Below, piece by piece: positions 41,437 to 53,442 of a stretch of 64,000 nt of DNA. Numbering within the stretch: the first letter of the stretch is position 1; each line of letters begins with the position of its first letter. Made by a program: the position numbers and the translations under genes. Source of the stretch: Selaginella moellendorffii (lineage: Eukaryota; Streptophyta; Lycopodiopsida; Selaginellales; Selaginellaceae); contig NW_003314307.1 in assembly GCF_000143415.4 (NCBI RefSeq), positions 1,096,952 to 1,160,951 of the forward strand, given 5' to 3'. The notes below the pieces were generated by a model. The model did not search any database. It was not told the origin of the DNA and saw only the letters and a program-made list of their open reading frames with translations.

Positions 41437-44400
41437 GGGCCGGCATAGCTTTATACATTTTCCTGGGTAAGTGATTTCTTGGCCTTTGAACTTCGTCCCA
41501 CAGCCGGTTAGTAGTCCTGGATTGTGAATTTTAATGCGAAAGTCTCATGGCAATAGCTTTTGGGTCATGGGAATTGTCTCCAAAAGAGTATACTTTGAAG
41601 TGAGAGGTCTTCAAATTTGCAAGAGAAGAATCCATGGAAGATTGTGCTAGAGCATAAGAATTCAAGTTGAGAGCACAAGAATGCATGGAGTGAGAGACTA
41701 GATGGGTAAGTTCTTTGGTTGGTGGGTGGTATAAACATCTTTTGGATGCAAAGACTGGGTGGCTATGGTGTTTTTTTTATTATTTTCTTTATCAAATAAT
41801 AATACATAATTATAAAATGTATTTTGGAAGATTATAAGTTTTGGTTGAACACTAACTGGTGCTCATTGATCTTAGAGATATGCTAGTATATGTTAATGAT
41901 GGTTTATTAGCACCAACATGCTACATCACTTAATAGTTATATATGTCTTCCATGGTAATTCTATATCTGTTATTATAAATTTTTGCATATAATATCAAGA
42001 TGTGTGCAAATTTCCTATTTGAATTGGTTATATACAACTTGATGGGGCTTTTCTTAGAATTTGTATTAATACATCATTATTAGCTCTAATTTCCTCACTT
42101 GGTGGATTGAATTCTATGTTTGCTAGATGTAGTAGTTAATTTGATTGCACAATTCCTTATTCAAATGGTAGGTTTTGCAGCAGAGAGTGAATCAAAATCC
42201 TAACCTGGGTTCTAATGTTATTAAAGTGTTAATACAATGACTCAACATTCAATAGTCCTTTCTGCCTTCTTATCATCCTAAAACAGATGGCTTTGTTGAT
42301 GGCTTAAATGGACATTCAAAGGAATGATTGTGGAGTATATATGCACCTGTAACATTTGAAATGAAATTTTATTTGCACTTTTCTTAAATGTCTATGACGT
42401 GCACAATCTTTCTTTTTATACTAAGAGTTTAGACCTTTTGTACCTTTATTTCAACTTTGTAATGCTCATGTTCAAAGAAAACACGATCTCCAAAATAGTA
42501 TCTCCTTTACAGAGCTACAAATGTAGGAGACTTGGTGTAAAAGCTCACTATTGAAAAGCTCCATGCTCACTTTCAATTCCCAAACTACCCTTGCCACACT
42601 ACCACATAATCTGTCTACCAGCTCCATGCCCTGCTCCAATATGATTGACAACCCCAGCATGATCAGTATACACAATGGCTCCACTGCGGCTGGCGCACAT
42701 GAGCTTGAGGACTGCTCTCCACTTCTTCCTCTTCACCTGCGCCATCAGCAGGATCCGCTAGAGATTGGGGCTCCTCTAAGTTGCAAGCTTGCGACAGTTG
42801 ATAGTGATGGAGATTTCTTGTAGGCACTCGTTGATCAGCTCCCCAAGAAATCACAGTGGGCAGCAAGCAGTGGTGAGGGCTTCCTTGCTGGTCTGAGCCC
42901 TTTGTGCCAAGTATCACTGCTCTTCTGCAGAATGCTAAGTATATGCATCTGCAATTCAAAACAAAATTTCTAAAAGTCAAACACTTTGTTCGCTTAAACT
43001 ATGTAGTTATGATTTCATAACACATCAAAAACACAAAAATCTGGTGCATTTATAGCAATGACAAGATTTATAGTTTCTGATGATATATACCATAGTTGTG
43101 CCTCTTGGAGAAGACTCTTCAAGTCCTTGATAAGTGCCAAGCAATTTCCAACTAGCCAGAACCTTAGTTGATTAAGCATCTACGTTCTTTCCTTGGCCTC
43201 TACAATTATCTGTGTAAATTTGTTGAAAATTATGCATCTATAGCTGCATCACTCACTGATATTTTATATTTTCAAGCTTTCTACCAGGTTTTTCCTTAAA
43301 CTAAAAACTCTCTCCCACAATGAGCCAAAGATTGTCGCTTTCTGAACTTGTGTGGCGTTTTTTAGTAAAGCCGCTTAACATGGTGGTTTAGTTAATGCCA
43401 TACATGCCAAGATGTGGCCAACTAGGACAGAGGCAACAATAGAGTTTAGCTAGAGTTTAGAGTTTAGTTTAGAGCTAAACCGGATTTGCGACAGCTTTGG
43501 TTCTTGCAAACAAACTTAATGATTAAGAATGTAGCTATATTAAAATGAATATCCAATTTGTAAAGTTTGGCTAGAGCTCATTTCTGTTATAAGCTAGATC
43601 TTCACTCTAGTTATTATCTAGTGGCTAATGAAGATTACTTTAAAACACAATTATGCCATTTGGTTTGTGCAATGTGCTTGCAACAAATGGATCCACTTGT
43701 CTGGCTTGAGCCCTATCTTCACCAACCTCTCACCCACTTGCCTCTAAGCTTGTCTAGTATGGCTACAGCAGCTCCCAAGCCCTTCTAGTAACAAGGATGC
43801 TGCAGCCTCCACACTCCAGCTCCTATCATCTCTGAGAACACTAGCCATCTGCAATCATATAGAGATTCCGCCACCCAGATCACAAAAAAAAGTGGCAAGC
43901 TTCTTTGTCCATCCAGATTGTGTTGGGCTGCTACAGCTTGTGATTGACTATAAAAAGCTTGGGAGCACCCTGTTTCTACATCCAATCTTGAGCCTAAAGA
44001 GATACCTCACTAGGAACACTCTCCTCTCTAAGGTGGAAACTTCTCCAATGCTCATGGTTGTCTAAGGGGTGTATCCCTAAACTTTAAACTCTCACCTTTT
44101 ATTTTCTTCCAGGACCAAGATTCCCTTACTGCTTGATTGTCCTTGTGTGAGATTCTCGTATCCAGATTCCTAATATTCTGCCATTGTCCTATGAATGTGA
44201 TTTTGCATTGAGCCATACCCCCTAGAAAACCAGCACCTTAATTCTCTCTACTCACCTCTTAAAATCTTAAAATTAGATAAACTGAGACAATAACAACATT
44301 ACAACATATTGAGCAAACAAATTTAGTTTGTTTTCCAAATTCTTTAATACACAAATGATATATCAAACTTTTTTTATAGTGAAAGAGACTATATTAAGTA

Positions 44401-45760
44401 CCAGATCACAAGTTTATAAAGCTCGACTATGATATTCAACAATATAGCAATTATATTATTACTATATTCTCTTATGTGGAAAATATTTTATGTAAAAAGA
44501 TACACATTAGCATATTGATTTTATAAATTAAATATTGCAAAAACATAGCAAAAAATGTTATACTTTAATATTATTTATATTCAAAACTAATCAAAGGAAA
44601 GAATTTATGAAAATATACAATTCTAAATCTCTTTTACATGGTATTGTGTAGTTGTGCATTTAACTTGGATGCACACTATTGAAACTATAGCACACCTTCC
44701 AGTTTAGCAATAAAATTTAATAATTCCACATATGGTGTATTTTATAGATTTTATTTCTAATTTTAAAATATACTAAGTTCAATAGTTTATATTTTAAAAG
44801 AAAAATGTTATATATATATATATACACACTTAAAACAATATGAATACAAAATAAAATTTGAAATAAATTATATTATTTAAACAGAGCTTGACATAATTTT
44901 AGCATGCTGGTGGCCTTATTGATACCTTATTGATTACTCTAGTATAGAATTTGGGCTTAAACACAATCTGGAATGAGTTCTTGAAGGCTTCACTTGTAGT
45001 GAAAAGAGCTTTGAGCAATCCTCTATATCCCAAGAGATCTAAGTTCATATGCATTAAGTTTGTTGATGGTTTTTGTATTCTTGTTGGAATGCATGCCAAG
45101 CTTGTAAACTATCACCATATTAGCTTCTAAATTGTCAACTTGGATCATTGTCATAACCTTGCAATTCTTTAAGACTTTTCAAATGTCTTTTTAACAACTC
45201 ATAGCACAGATCATCATCATCAGCAAAGATGTGTTCCTCAACTTCAATATCATTTCATATCAGCTTGAGTATTCCCATGATCATTCTTTGCAACATTACT
45301 CCATCCAGTTGAGGTGAGTAGCTTTGGTTGGAGTTCACAAAGTAACGTCTTTTGGTTCCACTTACACTTCAGGTAAGGAGTGAAGAAATAAAAGCACAAA
45401 ACAACATTAGAATAGTCTTAGAACATCCAAAATCTTAATGCTAAAATCTGTACATAAAATAAAGCCAAACAAATATTAATGTTATTTCAACATACTATGG
45501 TTTAACATATCCACTACCTAGCATAGTATGGAGCTTGAGCTTAGAACCAAACTAAACACAAAACAAGAATAAACATACTTAATGGGGAGTTAAATAATGT
45601 CTCAAGTGGTTGGCCATGCCTTTCACCTACTATAGTGCACCTAAATTTAAAAATAAACTTCAAGTTTATTACATTATAAAATGAGTGTTTAATATATACT
45701 CAAATCCCTTATAAGCACCAACTTTTTATATTTAGTTTTTATATATAAAATATTGGAGGA
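41437..45760. other. AT-rich intergenic DNA with old retroelement scraps
   Basis: At 43567-43650 plus, ARAHFCYKLDLHSSYYLVANEDYFKTQ resembles the reverse-transcriptase FxKIDLxSGYHQI block. At 43925-44040 CVGLLQLVIDYKKLG resembles RLCVDYRKLN. The two blocks are in reverse order relative to RT, so these may be separate inserts or coincidence. Nothing else is recognisable. Confidence 0.4.
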
Positions 45761-45769
45761 TTAGCCTAT

Positions 45770-48700
45770 TGGACGTCATACCAAACCTCAAAAACTTGTG
45801 GTCCAATTTGCTGTAACACCTGATATGGTCCTTTCTACTGAGCAAGGAGCCCCTTAGATAAACCACATACCGTAAGATGGGGAGAATGGACTAACACCAA
45901 GTTATCCACTTTGTACTCCGTAGGTGGACGATAATGGGAATTGTAACGCTGTTATTGTTCCACTTGTATATAGCTTAAGTGTTTGGCAAACTCTATTTAG
46001 ACAAGTGGAAGAATGTTTGTCAAATACTAATCCCATGACCTAGTATCAGCAGCTCGTGGTAATTGCAAAGGTAAACCCAACTCTATTGGTAATATTGGAT
46101 CATAACCATATAAGAGTTTATATAGTGAAGCACCAACAGAACTCTGTACCCATGTGACATAATGTATATCGAAGAAATGGCAAATAACCATCCTAATTCA
46201 AATGCTGAAAGTTCATGTACTTCACAATCATTTCTTTGAATGTCCAAACGAGCTATTCCACCAAACCATCTGAATATAGATAATAAACACTCATGAAAGT
46301 GTGGTGTATCCCCAATCAAGACATTAAAATATAAAATGCCTCAACCATAAATACGGGATGATTATCCGAAAGAATCCACTCTGGACAAGAATGCTAAAAC
46401 ACTACTCGATTGAGGAGGAAGTATTTAACAGTAGTTGTAAAAACACTAACAAGAGCATCAACTTCCACTCAACGAGTCAAATAGTCAGAAACAATAATAA
46501 TATATCCATTACTAGTAGTTGACCATGGAAAAAGTCCCATAAGATCAAACGCCACAAACTCAAATAAGTGGGAAACTACAATTAACTCCAATTGTCCTTC
46601 TGTGGCATGAGGGGGAGTATTACGAGCTTAGCACCAAACACTGCTACACATATATCGGATAATATCATGTCACATCTTTGGCCAATAGAAATACTTGCAT
46701 AGCTTTTCGGTTACACGACAATGTCTTATATACCCACCTAGAATAGAAAAATCATGGTAAGTATAGAGAAATTGTGCAATAAAAACAAAAGGCACCACCA
46801 ACCTTAAATGATCATCAGGATCTATCCCCACAAAATAAAGAAGGTCGTTTTCAAGACGATATTAAGAATATAAATGCCGGAATAGTAAGTTATCAGTGAG
46901 TGATATAGAATTCTCAAACCCATCTTAAAGCCTTCAAATCCATAGCTTAATCTTTTGAGCTTCGAAAATCTCATCAAGAGAAGGTAAATCTTGCTTTACA
47001 CTTTGTGAACACAAGTATAACAACTGCTGACGGTACAGAATCCTCATATAGAAAATTCACAGATGCTAGAACAACAAGCTCGTCAGAAACATGAGAAGAG
47101 AGTGAAGAAGGAAGAGGAGCTCAAAAAAGGGCATCAGCATTAGCCATAGAACTCCCTGGGGATAAATAATATCAAAATCATATATCTAAAGCTTTAAAGC
47201 CTATCGAGTAGTACAACCAACCAAGTTCTTTTGTTTCAATAATAAAGTAATGGCAACATAATCACCTTTTAGTAACATTCGAGAACTATGTAGTTATGCA
47301 TGAAGTTTCTCAAAACTAAACTACTGCTAAACACTCTTTCTCTATCATGGAGTAGTTTACCTCAACTGGTTGTAATGTATAATTTATATATACAATGGGA
47401 TGGCACTGACAAAGCACATTTAGGTTCTCTTGCATCAACACACCTCCAAGATCAATATTAGAAGCATCTATGCGGAAAATGAAAGTTCAAGTGTAATTAA
47501 AATATGCCAATACCAGAGGAGTCATCAATAGCTCTTTGAGATCCATGAATGCCCGCTCATAATCCGGAGACCAGATGAAAAAAGATATTAATAACTTCAG
47601 TAACACTCGCAACGGTGTAGTGGGATTAGAAAGATGATCCACAAAATGATCAAAATACTGCACCTTGCCTAGGAAACACTACATATCATTCACACATTTC
47701 AGAGTAGGGAACTTTAGAATAGCTACAAGTTAATCAGGATCAACTTGCAAACCCTCACAAAGAAATACAGTACCTAAGATAAGTTGTGTTTTTAGACCTA
47801 AACACGCACTTCGACCACTTCAGCTTTAAACCAACATTTCATAACCGATTCAACACTTTAAAAACATCATGTACATGCTCCTCCCACGTCCCCTTTAAGT
47901 GGATCAAGACATTATCAATGAAGTTAGTAGTCACTTTAGGCATATTGCAAAAAACCTCGTCTATTATTTGCTAGAAAGTTGCTGGAGCATTGTTCAAATT
48001 AAACAGCATCACCAAGAACTTATACAAACCAAACAGTGTATAAAAAACAATTTTAGGAATATCTTCTTCAACCATCAATACTTACTAATACCCAAAAGCA
48101 AGATCTAGTTTGGTGAACTAATGACTTCTCCCCAGATAATCCAAGAGATCAGTAGTGTGAGGAAGATGGTACACATCCGGGATTATCACTTCATTTAATG
48201 TGATAGTCAATGCAGAAATGAATACTCCCATTAAGCTTTATCATACAATGAGGTTCACATACTTAAGGACTTTGTGACTTCCAAATAACACCCTTCTCTA
48301 ACATCTCTTTGACATTTGCACATAAAATTTTGATCTCTTTGGGTGACCGACGATGAATAGGAACCTTGATTGAACGAGCATCCCTGGTTGGAATTAAATG
48401 ACATGTGGCAATCTTGGCCCCAGACGATAGGTCAAATTCAAAGAGATCGGAATACTTCTTCATGAATCGGTCAACTGCTGTAACACAAAGACTGTCGGGG
48501 GGATCAGAAAAGGGAAGAGCAGAACAAGACAGAAACATTGGAGGAAGTAGTGGAGGGACAAAAGTAATGGAAGTAAAGGTAGAAACAAAGGGACGAAGAG
48601 ATACGGAAGTAAGAAGAATGAATAAAATATAAGGAAGTATAAGACAAAGGGGAGAAACCTCAAAGTCACATTTGGCATGATTACATTATAACCAATCCAT

Positions 48701-50370
48701 ACTAAAGATGAGGTCAAAAGCTTGACTCAGCATCACCCATAATGACTACAACCTAAACTTGAAATCAACTAAATCCGCTTCATCCCGTGCATGTATACAA
48801 CCATTGTTATAAAGAATGAAAACTAGCTCCATTGTACAATACAAGTGTAGACGACAATGTGTGGCAACAAGTCGAGCAATAGAAGATAAACTCAAACTTG
48901 TATCAACTAATACAAAGAGAATAATAAAAGACCACTTGTTATGGAAAGTAAACACTAGATAAATTAATGCCGAGTAAACCCTTTGATGATATTCTTGAAA
49001 GAAAGATGGAGGGGTCACTGATTTATTTATGCAAGGTCCCTCTATTACTCATGCAACTCTTCGTTTTCCCAGATGCATCTCGATGTCCAAACCTTCCATT
49101 ACAGCAACACCAACAAGATGTTGTTGATGCCAAGATCTCCATCTAGGAAATGATGGCTACTAATCTGGAAAACACCAACAACACCAAAACTTTATCATAC
49201 ATCTAAAAACGAACATCACGGCCATGACCATGTCCTCGCCCTTGTCCTTAGACTCAAGTAGCAACAATATTAACCTCTATTGAAACAAGACCATCACCCA
49301 CAAGAAGTGAAATTAGAACATGTATAGCAAAAACTAGAAGATATGATATCTTATAACGTTGTGCCAAGCAAAGAGTATTGTCAGGGTAGCTAAAGCAAGT
49401 GCATATACAAGTCTAATAAAATCTTGATGAAGAGTTGGTCACAACATTCTTAGCTTGATTTGCTCTAACATATTTGGCTCTACACGAAGCAAGAGGTTTT
49501 AGAAATGAACACCAAATTGCATCACCGACTCAAATGGCCCTTGATAAAGACGATGCAATTGTTGGAAGGCATCATCACAATCGTCGGCATGTCCGAATAC
49601 GTGTTTGAAGACATTTAGGAGAACACTCTAATCCTCATAAGTGGCTATGCTCAAACCATTGTACCATTGCAACACCATCCCTTGGAAACATATGGGAAAT
49701 TCATACAAACATGGAGCATCATCCCAAGAATGATATATAGCAATCACTGTGAAGTGATCAAACTAATAGTACACATCATCCCCAGGATTCCCATGAAAAA
49801 ACTCCGGCCAAACATGAGGATTAGCACCAAGAGTAAGAGGAGCTGTACCATGTGCTGTGAATGCCACTATCAATTGAGTTTAGTTGTTTAATTGCAATCA
49901 TATAGCATTAAACAATTGCACTAACTGCTACTTTAGAGTCAAAAGAGGAGGAGACTACTGATCTGCCATAAAGATGAGTAAAAAGGAAAGAGCAAAAGAA
50001 AAAAAAAAAAAAAAAAAAAAACTAGAAGGAAAAGGAGATCTAGACAATGTAAAGCTAAATTTAAACCAAAATCCTAAAAGGAAAGAACAAAAAAAGGAAA
50101 TGGAAAAAACTAAACCTAAATAATGCAAAAGCTAAATGTAAACCAAAATCCTAAATCTAAACAATCCTCAAGGACAATCAAAAGTGCCTTTTACTTCCAT
50201 TAATGTGAGTGTATGGAATATAGAAAATATGCATATCAATTAACAAAAACCTTAATTTATATACAAGAGTGAGTGGTCCAGATTAAAACCAATTTGACAG
50301 TTAAAATCCCATTATATTAATATTAGTATATGGCATTGTAGCTATACACTTGAACCTCACAAAACATGTT
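45770..50370 (-). mobile_element. Decayed Ty3/gypsy retroelement, copy 2
   Basis: Colinear with copy 1 at 10330-14895 on the same strand. Paired landmarks include the integrase-side segment (46083-46319 minus against 10700-10885), the protease (48263-49018) and gag (49440-49960). Protease motifs read LFVLVDTSLSLSSIARLV and MTSSLVWIGYN; gag reads FFHGNPGDDVYY. It has more stops and small indels than copy 1, plus an A23 run at 49999-50021. No LTRs or target duplication could be fixed. Confidence 0.82.
49999..50021. repeat. A23 homopolymer run
   Basis: Twenty-three consecutive A bases in the 5' leader of gypsy copy 2; copy 1 has only a broken A-rich tract there. Slippage-prone. Confidence 0.85.
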
Positions 50371-51034
50371 TATAAATTATAAATACAAAATTAATTTAAC
50401 TCAATATCCTAATATAGAAAACTTAATGTTCATCTTGTTTTGAGATTGCATATAAATGTAGTGGTTTTAGCACTCAAAGACTCTCTTTAGAACTTGTTAT
50501 ACCTCTTTTTCCCATGCAAATTGGTAGAGAAATCATTAGATGATAAAATATTCTAGAATATCCAAGCATATTTTAGATATATCCACTATCATCCCAAGTT
50601 TGCTTAAGCAAACAAAAAACTTTGGTGGAAAGGATTATGAAAGAAAAGTTTATAATAGTCCAAAGCAATTTTGTTGCTAAGCCAAGGAAGACAAAAAAGA
50701 AAAGTGAAAAATTTAATCTTAACAATCTCAAAATTTAATCATAAAGCACACAACACCACCAAATGGGCAATGGGCAGCTGGGTGACAAATAGGAGACGCA
50801 TGCCCTGGCAGAAAAAAAACAAATGCCAAATCAATGCCATGTAAGTAGAAAGAGAGTGAAATTGTTTAACAAAAGGCTCTGTCTCAAGGTCACTTGCTCC
50901 TCCTATGAGTCGAACTTCTTGCCTAGCTTAGCTTGCCCTTAGTGACAAAATCACTGCTAGGACTTACTTCCATGAGTTATTCTCCTTCAAACTTCACCAC
51001 ACTGGCTCCGACCCTGCTGCACCCCCAAGAGGCC
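50371..51034. other. Intergenic DNA, nothing recognised
   Basis: AT-rich to about 50760, then mixed composition as island E begins. No coding motif is seen. Confidence 0.45.
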
Positions 51035-51460
51035 TCAGCGCCTATACTTGCCAATGGCTTGGAATCCATAGAACCTTGCTTCTGAGAGGTTGTAGATGAC
51101 CCAGGCCCTATGTATACCATGAGAGTACACTCGTCCAGTCATGGCAACCCTTGCCTGAAGCTTTTGGTCATTAGATTGCTTCTTGATCTTTCTAATGCGT
51201 CCCTTTTCCTCCTTCTGGGTGGTGATGGATGACAGTGCGCTCATCGATGAGTGCTTTGGATATTAACTCATATCGAGGTGGGGAATCGTGAGCTCCACCA
51301 CATCCTCTGGTATGGTGCTCCATTCCACTCTAAGGCCTTCTGCAAAGCGTAGACCAATCAGTGCAAACATATTCACGTTGGCAACAAATTCTACTTTGCA
51401 GAGTTCTTCTAAACAAACATGGGATCCATTGTCAAGCAAGTAATCCAACTCTATCTTTGT
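51035..51460 (-). pseudogene. EF-Ts-like relic in frame behind the S1-domain gene
   Basis: Immediately after the S1 gene's TAG the same frame stays open to a TAA at 51263-51265 and again to a TGA at 51035-51037. The readable peptides resemble an eroded elongation factor Ts core: YLLDNGSHVCLEELCKVEFVANVNMF (compare the EF-Ts pattern IGVLxEVNCxTDFVA), then a TIPEDVVE segment, KGRIRKIKKQ and IHRAWVIYNLSEA (compare IRxRRFVRFNLGE). Plant plastid PETs genes encode exactly S1-S1-EF-Ts fusions. The order and frame support a decayed fusion partner, but residue identity is low and the comparison is from memory. Confidence 0.45.
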
Positions 51461-52678
51461 CTAACTTTCCTCACTCGAATTTTCTTCAACACCCCTTGTT
51501 CTTCGTTCTTCGTTTCCATGCTCTGAACCCTGGAGCCTCCCAGTTTCTTTGAGGTACCCCCTGATCACCGGGTTCTTCCTGAAAGCAAGCTCAAATGGAT
51601 TGGTAGCGAACACATTCTCATTGAGCTCCTTGATCTTCTTCAGATCCACTTCCTCTTTCATCGTCAAGTTGATCCGCCCATCGATTATCCGAAGAACCTT
51701 CACTTTGAGCTCTTGCCCAACTTTCACCAAGTTCTCGACTGGAGTGGGCTCCTGTTCTCTACTTGACTCGATCTCATTGGCATGCAAGAATCCCTCTTGG
51801 TTTCCTGGGAGCTGGACGAAACACCCTCGCCTCGTGTAGTTCTTCACAACTCCACTCACCACCTGACCCTTCTGGTAGCTCGTCTTTGGTGGAGGAATCC
51901 TCGAAGAGAGCCTTGGCAGGGGAGAAGAGCTTGGTTCTTTTGAGATCTCTTCACGCGTCGTGCTGCTACTGCTACGTGATTGGAATCTCGTTCCAGGTTG
52001 CTTTGTCGAAGTTCCTGCGATCCGGGAAGAGTTAGTTCCATCATCTTGAGAAGCCGCTGCTCCATTTTTTCCAGCCACTGGAGCTCCATTCGTTGAAGCT
52101 CGGATCCTTGCTGCTTGAGTACCAGTGGAAGTATCTTTCGGGACTGCTGCAAGAGCTCCAGTTCCTTCCACCTGCGCTGTTCCAGACGAAGAGACCTTTG
52201 ATCCTTGAGCTATTACAGCATGTCTCTTGAGCTGGATGCGCCGCTTTGGGAGATCCACGCTCTCGATTTCCACCTGGACTTGCTGCCCGACTGTGAGAAC
52301 ATCCTCCACATTCTGAACGAAGCGGTCGGAGATCTTGGAGATGTGGAGCAGCCCATCGAATCTGGCGTCCAAATCGATGAAAGCGCCAAACGTCATGATC
52401 GCTTTCACGCTGCCCGTCAAAACCTTGCCCGGGACAAGCTCCTCATCCTTAACGCCGAAAGATCGCGGCGGTGCCCTGGACAAAACCGGCCGCTTCTTAG
52501 GCGTCGAATCCCCCTCTACCTTGATCGCCACACCAGATTTCTCGCCATTCGAGCAGCATACCGTGATCAATCGCTGATTTCTCGCGCAGGAAAGCGTGCC
52601 AGGACGCCAATCCTTGCTCCGATTCACGGGCGCCGCCGCAGCGCCTGCATTACACTGCTGGAAGAGGAGCACGCCCAT
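51461..52678 (-). CDS. Plastid protein with two S1 RNA-binding domains (PSRP-7 / PETs N-terminal type)
   Basis: An intronless frame of 405 residues. Residues 1-45 are transit-peptide-like. S1 domain 1 (about 85-155: ELVPGKVLTGSVKAIMTFGAFIDLDARFDGLLHISKISDRFV..VQVEIESVDLPKRRIQLKR) is followed by a long low-complexity Ser/Thr/Gln linker, then S1 domain 2 (about 275-350: YQKGQVVSGVVKNYTRRGCFVQLPGNQEGFLHANEI..LKVKVLRIIDGRINLTMKEE). The NVFATNPFELAFRKNPVIRGYL segment that follows is diagnostic of the region just after the S1 domains in chloroplast EF-Ts polyproteins (PETs/PSRP-7), which act in plastid translation. The expected EF-Ts domains are missing from the frame; see the relic downstream. It is divergent from the gene at 52780, with 101 bp between starts. 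Confidence 0.85.
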   Translation of the reverse strand: MGVLLFQQCNAGAAAAPVNRSKDWRPGTLSCARNQRLITVCCSNGEKSGVAIKVEGDSTPKKRPVLSRAPPRSFGVKDEELVPGKVLTGSVKAIMTFGAFIDLDARFDGLLHISKISDRFVQNVEDVLTVGQQVQVEIESVDLPKRRIQLKRHAVIAQGSKVSSSGTAQVEGTGALAAVPKDTSTGTQAARIRASTNGAPVAGKNGAAASQDDGTNSSRIAGTSTKQPGTRFQSRSSSSTTREEISKEPSSSPLPRLSSRIPPPKTSYQKGQVVSGVVKNYTRRGCFVQLPGNQEGFLHANEIESSREQEPTPVENLVKVGQELKVKVLRIIDGRINLTMKEEVDLKKIKELNENVFATNPFELAFRKNPVIRGYLKETGRLQGSEHGNEERRTRGVEENSSEES

Positions 52679-52700
52679 CGCGCTCGCATTGCCCGGAGAA

Positions 52701-52724
52701 TTTAGGGTTCTTCCCAGGGTTTAA
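52701..52724. promoter_or_regulatory. Two telo-boxes in a divergent promoter
   Basis: TTTAGGGTT at 52701-52709 and AGGGTTTAA at 52716-52724 lie in the 101-bp gap between the S1-protein start and the hypothetical gene at 52780. Confidence 0.5.
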
Positions 52725-52779
52725 GAGGACTTCCTTGTATGGTAGGTCAAACAGACTAAAAAGGAGATCCTTGGTCAGC

Positions 52780-53373
52780 ATGGGGGCCGTGTGTGGTCGC
52801 CCAGACCGAAGCTTGCGATCGACATTTGGTCACGAGGAAGTGGAAGAGATTTCTAGATCCATTGTAGAGGTGAGAGTGAGGATCCCACGATCAAAGATTT
52901 CTTTGCCTTGCGACGTCGATTGGAGTGGTCTCGTCCGTGGGTGTTTACAAGAGCTACAAATCGAGGAGAAACTCTATGGAATCCCGTGGCTGGACAACCT
53001 CCTGGCGTGCGCGCTGGTCACGGCCAAGACGAATTGCATCGAATTGCGAGAGAGGAATCCAAACTCGACCATCAGCTGGATGACGATCCGAGCAAACAGT
53101 CATCGCCACGAGCTCGTCACTCTGTCGTGGGAATTCGATGGCTGGCCGGGCTCGTTTCTAAGGATGAAGGACGTAAAAGGCGACGCGCTCATGCGATTGC
53201 TCGCAAAGCATCCACTGGTGACAAGCTTTTCCAGCACTGGCTGCGCCATTCTCGTGGGATTTGACTCGAACTTTTGGAAGATTTTTGATCCATCCGCCAG
53301 TTTAGTCTATGATGTTCCCAAAGATCGCCCAAATTGTGGGATTGGCGACCTCATCTTTGTGCCCATTTCATAG
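52780..53373 (+). CDS. Unknown protein with N-myristoylation-like start
   Basis: A single-exon frame of 197 residues beginning MGAVCGRPDRS. Gly-2 with a Cys at position 5 suits co-translational myristoylation plus palmitoylation, hence membrane attachment (inference). The rest looks like one compact domain: ISLPCDVDWSGLVRGCLQELQ, YGIPWLDNLLACALVTA, HELVTLSWEFDGWPGSFLRMKDV and a C-terminal WKIFDPSASLVYDVPKDRPNCGIGDLIFVPIS. I do not recognise the family. The start is the first ATG in this frame; an upstream TTG extension was rejected. Coding quality and the shared promoter with the S1 gene argue for a real gene. Confidence 0.6.
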   Translation: MGAVCGRPDRSLRSTFGHEEVEEISRSIVEVRVRIPRSKISLPCDVDWSGLVRGCLQELQIEEKLYGIPWLDNLLACALVTAKTNCIELRERNPNSTISWMTIRANSHRHELVTLSWEFDGWPGSFLRMKDVKGDALMRLLAKHPLVTSFSSTGCAILVGFDSNFWKIFDPSASLVYDVPKDRPNCGIGDLIFVPIS

Positions 53374-53442
53374 AGACCAGAACCATTGACTTTCTTCATT
53401 AGTAAATGAGTTGACTGATTTCATTGACTCGAGAAGAGAGAG

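Noticed and set aside
42551-42980. Ninety- to 105-codon frames on both strands
   Set aside because: No motif, no splice structure and overlapping antisense frames of similar length, as expected by chance in this less AT-rich patch.
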